A stretch of DNA of 8,776 nucleotides from contig JAUXFZ010000071.1 of assembly GCA_030622585.1 (NCBI GenBank), positions 1 to 8,776 of the forward strand. The letters run 5' to 3'. This document shows positions 7,140 to 8,776 of this stretch, one piece after another. The position numbers and the translations under genes were made by a program. How positions within the stretch are numbered: the first letter of the stretch is position 1; each line of letters starts with the position of its first letter. Source of the stretch: Myxococcales bacterium. Its GTDB lineage: Bacteria; Myxococcota_A; Polyangia; Polyangiales; Houyiibacteriaceae. The notes below the pieces were generated by a model. That model saw only the letters and a list, made by a program, of their open reading frames with translations. It did no database searches and was not told the origin of the DNA.

Positions 7140-8776
7140 ATGCTCCGTACACGCCTCATCGCTGGTCGCATGTCGGGCTTGATTCTGAGCGCCGTCTTCG
7201 CATCGATCGTGACCCTTGCGAGCCAGGTCGAAGTCGTCCTCGAGCCGCTGCGTGTCGACCCGGTGCGGCCAGCGGCCGTTACGCTTCGTATTCCCAGCAG
7301 CTACTTGCCCAAAGAGTCGGCCCGGACCCATCGCGGGCTGCCGCAGCCGCTCGTCGTCGTGCGCGGCGAGGTCGTGAGCGACCCGGAGAGCCGACGCCTC
7401 GTTCGGGCATTCGAACGCGAGCGGCGTCCCCCAGAGCAGGACACGCTGATGGGTGTTTGGATTAGCTATTTCCTCATCGCATACATCTTCTTGGCGTATC
7501 TGAGGCTGTTTACCGGAGGGCGCGGCGGTCTGCTGCGCACCGAGGCTGGCTTGCTGGTGCTCGTGGGTGCCACGTGCCTAGCTGCGAAGCTTCTGCTGCT
7601 GTTTACCGGGCTCTCACCGTTGGTGTTGCCCTTGGCCACTGTGCCATTGTGGGCGGCCCTCTACTTCGATCGAGGGACGGCGACAGCTGCGGGCCTGGTC
7701 ATTTCACTGGTCTGCGCGTCGTTTCTGGACTTCGCGATGCCTGTGGTCGTCGTGTATCTGGCTACCACCCTCGGCGTCGTGATCTTCTTCCACGACCGCA
7801 AACACGCGACGCACATGCTCGTCGCAGGGACGGCTGCCGGACTGTTCGCCGCGCTCGTCCTGATCATCGTGTCCATGTCTGTCGGGGGCGGAATCGACGT
7901 CATCGGCGACGTGGCGAGGCTCAACGACTCACTCCTGCTGTCGACCGTTGCCGGTGGCATGATCTCCGGTGTCGTAGCGGTGCTGCTACAGCGGCTCGCG
8001 ACGGCGGCCCTGGGGGTGGTCACCCGCGGCCGCTTGCAAGAGCTCACCGATGTCGACCACCCTCTTCTTCGCAAGATGGCGCGTGAAGCGCCCGGCTCGT
8101 GGCAGCATGCTCGCGCCATGGCCAACCTTGCGGAGGGCGCGGCCGCGGCAATTGGAGCAGACGCCTTGCTGACCCGCGTTGGCGCCTACTATCACGACCT
8201 CGGAAAAACGATTCAGCCAAAGTACTTCATCGAGAACCTGTCGCCGGGGGAACCGACACCACATGGCGACCTCGAGCCCGACGTCAGTGCGGATGCCATC
8301 ATGGCGCACGTAGTCGAGGGTGCCCGGATCCTTCGCGAGGGAGGCGTGCCGGAACCGGTTGTCGAGTTCGCCTACACACACCACGGGACGAGTGTCATCG
8401 AGTACTTCTGGCACAAGTGCCTCGAGGACGGGAACCCGAAGGGTCTCTCGGACGCGGCCTTTCGGTATCCGGGAATGCGACCGCGAACGAAGGAAACCGC
8501 CATCCTGATGCTCATCGATGCCATCGAAGCCGCAGCACGCACGGTGGACGAGCCGTCGCGAGAGAAGTTCGAGGCCGTCGTGCAGCGCGTGACGAATGTG
8601 AAGCTACGTCAAGGCCAGCTCGACGTCTGTGGCTTGACGATGGAGGACATCCGCGTGCTCCAGGCTACGCTGACCGACACCCTCTGCAACGCGTACCACA
8701 ACCGCATCAAGTACCCCTGGCAGGACAAAGATGGCGAAAGCGAGGAACATCTCCCCCTTCCGGGCGTGGCGACCGA
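7140..8776 (+). CDS. 7TM-HD phosphohydrolase, PgpH/YqfF type, 3' end missing
   Basis: The frame is open from ATG 7140 to the right edge (545 residues), and the C terminus lies outside. Residues 12-30 are a first membrane segment and 31-104 a short ectodomain. About seven more membrane segments follow (near 105-124, 135-156, 159-176, 180-198, 199-217, 225-248, 266-292). From about 305 comes an HDc domain: APGSWQHA with H323, YYHDLGK with H352-D353, H390, H414-H415 in THHGT, and D460. This is the order expected for metal-binding HD hydrolases. It matches PgpH, which degrades cyclic-di-AMP at the cytoplasmic face of the inner membrane; substrate assignment here is by homology only. The usual ectodomain of this family is well over 200 residues. 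Here only its ends seem to remain, including VVRGEVVSDPE (73-83). The gene follows the lipoprotein gene by 3 bp in the same frame, so a shared mRNA is likely. Confidence 0.9.
   Translation, partial: MLRTRLIAGRMSGLILSAVFASIVTLASQVEVVLEPLRVDPVRPAAVTLRIPSSYLPKESARTHRGLPQPLVVVRGEVVSDPESRRLVRAFERERRPPEQDTLMGVWISYFLIAYIFLAYLRLFTGGRGGLLRTEAGLLVLVGATCLAAKLLLLFTGLSPLVLPLATVPLWAALYFDRGTATAAGLVISLVCASFLDFAMPVVVVYLATTLGVVIFFHDRKHATHMLVAGTAAGLFAALVLIIVSMSVGGGIDVIGDVARLNDSLLLSTVAGGMISGVVAVLLQRLATAALGVVTRGRLQELTDVDHPLLRKMAREAPGSWQHARAMANLAEGAAAAIGADALLTRVGAYYHDLGKTIQPKYFIENLSPGEPTPHGDLEPDVSADAIMAHVVEGARILREGGVPEPVVEFAYTHHGTSVIEYFWHKCLEDGNPKGLSDAAFRYPGMRPRTKETAILMLIDAIEAAARTVDEPSREKFEAVVQRVTNVKLRQGQLDVCGLTMEDIRVLQATLTDTLCNAYHNRIKYPWQDKDGESEEHLPLPGVAT

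Noticed and set aside
7574..8414. Alternative frames on both strands within the HD gene (7574-8086 plus, 7661-8125 and 7986-8414 minus)
   Set aside because: The continuous frame from 7140 encodes the membrane segments and the full HD motif series, so these are shadows.
1..8776. Mobile element, CRISPR array, tRNA/rRNA, toxin-antitoxin or phage-defence system
   Set aside because: I found no transposase, spaced repeat array, tRNA-like fold or defence domain. The only repeat noticed is the two-copy 13-mer at 629-662.

Overview
The window is GC-rich, densely coded chromosomal DNA. It carries housekeeping genes of a kind expected in a deltaproteobacterium or myxobacterium (Myxococcota-like). That placement is an inference from the Ffh sequence, a small secreted beta-sandwich protein and the coding style; no rRNA or other marker is present to confirm it. 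I see no mobile element, CRISPR array, tRNA or rRNA, and no gene-free stretch over 300 bases.

Layout. The left edge holds the 3' part of a sucrose-6-phosphate phosphatase-like HAD hydrolase (to 626). A 129-bp gap follows, with a 13-bp direct repeat at a 21-bp period. Next is a small secreted protein with a cadherin-like beta-sandwich domain (756-1199). A short convergent gap with two hairpins separates it from polA on the minus strand (1292-3997). polA and ffh are divergent across a 113-bp gap. ffh (4111-5694) heads a tight plus-strand cluster. Its stop overlaps the start of a two-domain lipoprotein gene (ATGA, 5691-7136). Three bases after that gene's stop begins a 7TM-HD phosphohydrolase gene of the PgpH/YqfF type, which runs off the right edge.

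How the genes work together. PolA (DNA repair and Okazaki-fragment processing) and Ffh (signal recognition particle GTPase) act in separate core processes and share only the divergent intergenic region. The ffh-lipoprotein-HD cluster looks co-transcribed. The lipoprotein has a CBM9-like sugar-binding fold. The adjacent membrane phosphohydrolase, probably a cyclic-di-AMP phosphodiesterase, has an unusually short ectodomain. A lipoprotein sensor supplying the ligand-binding part of this receptor is the most interesting hypothesis here, but it is untested.

Other points for attention are: a PolA whose 3'-5' exonuclease domain has lost all four catalytic acids; an Ffh with Asn for Lys in the G4 guanine-recognition motif and a long basic tail; and an in-frame single amber codon between the lipoprotein and HD genes. 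Most of the window is ordinary core genome, and I do not see a clear-cut new system.
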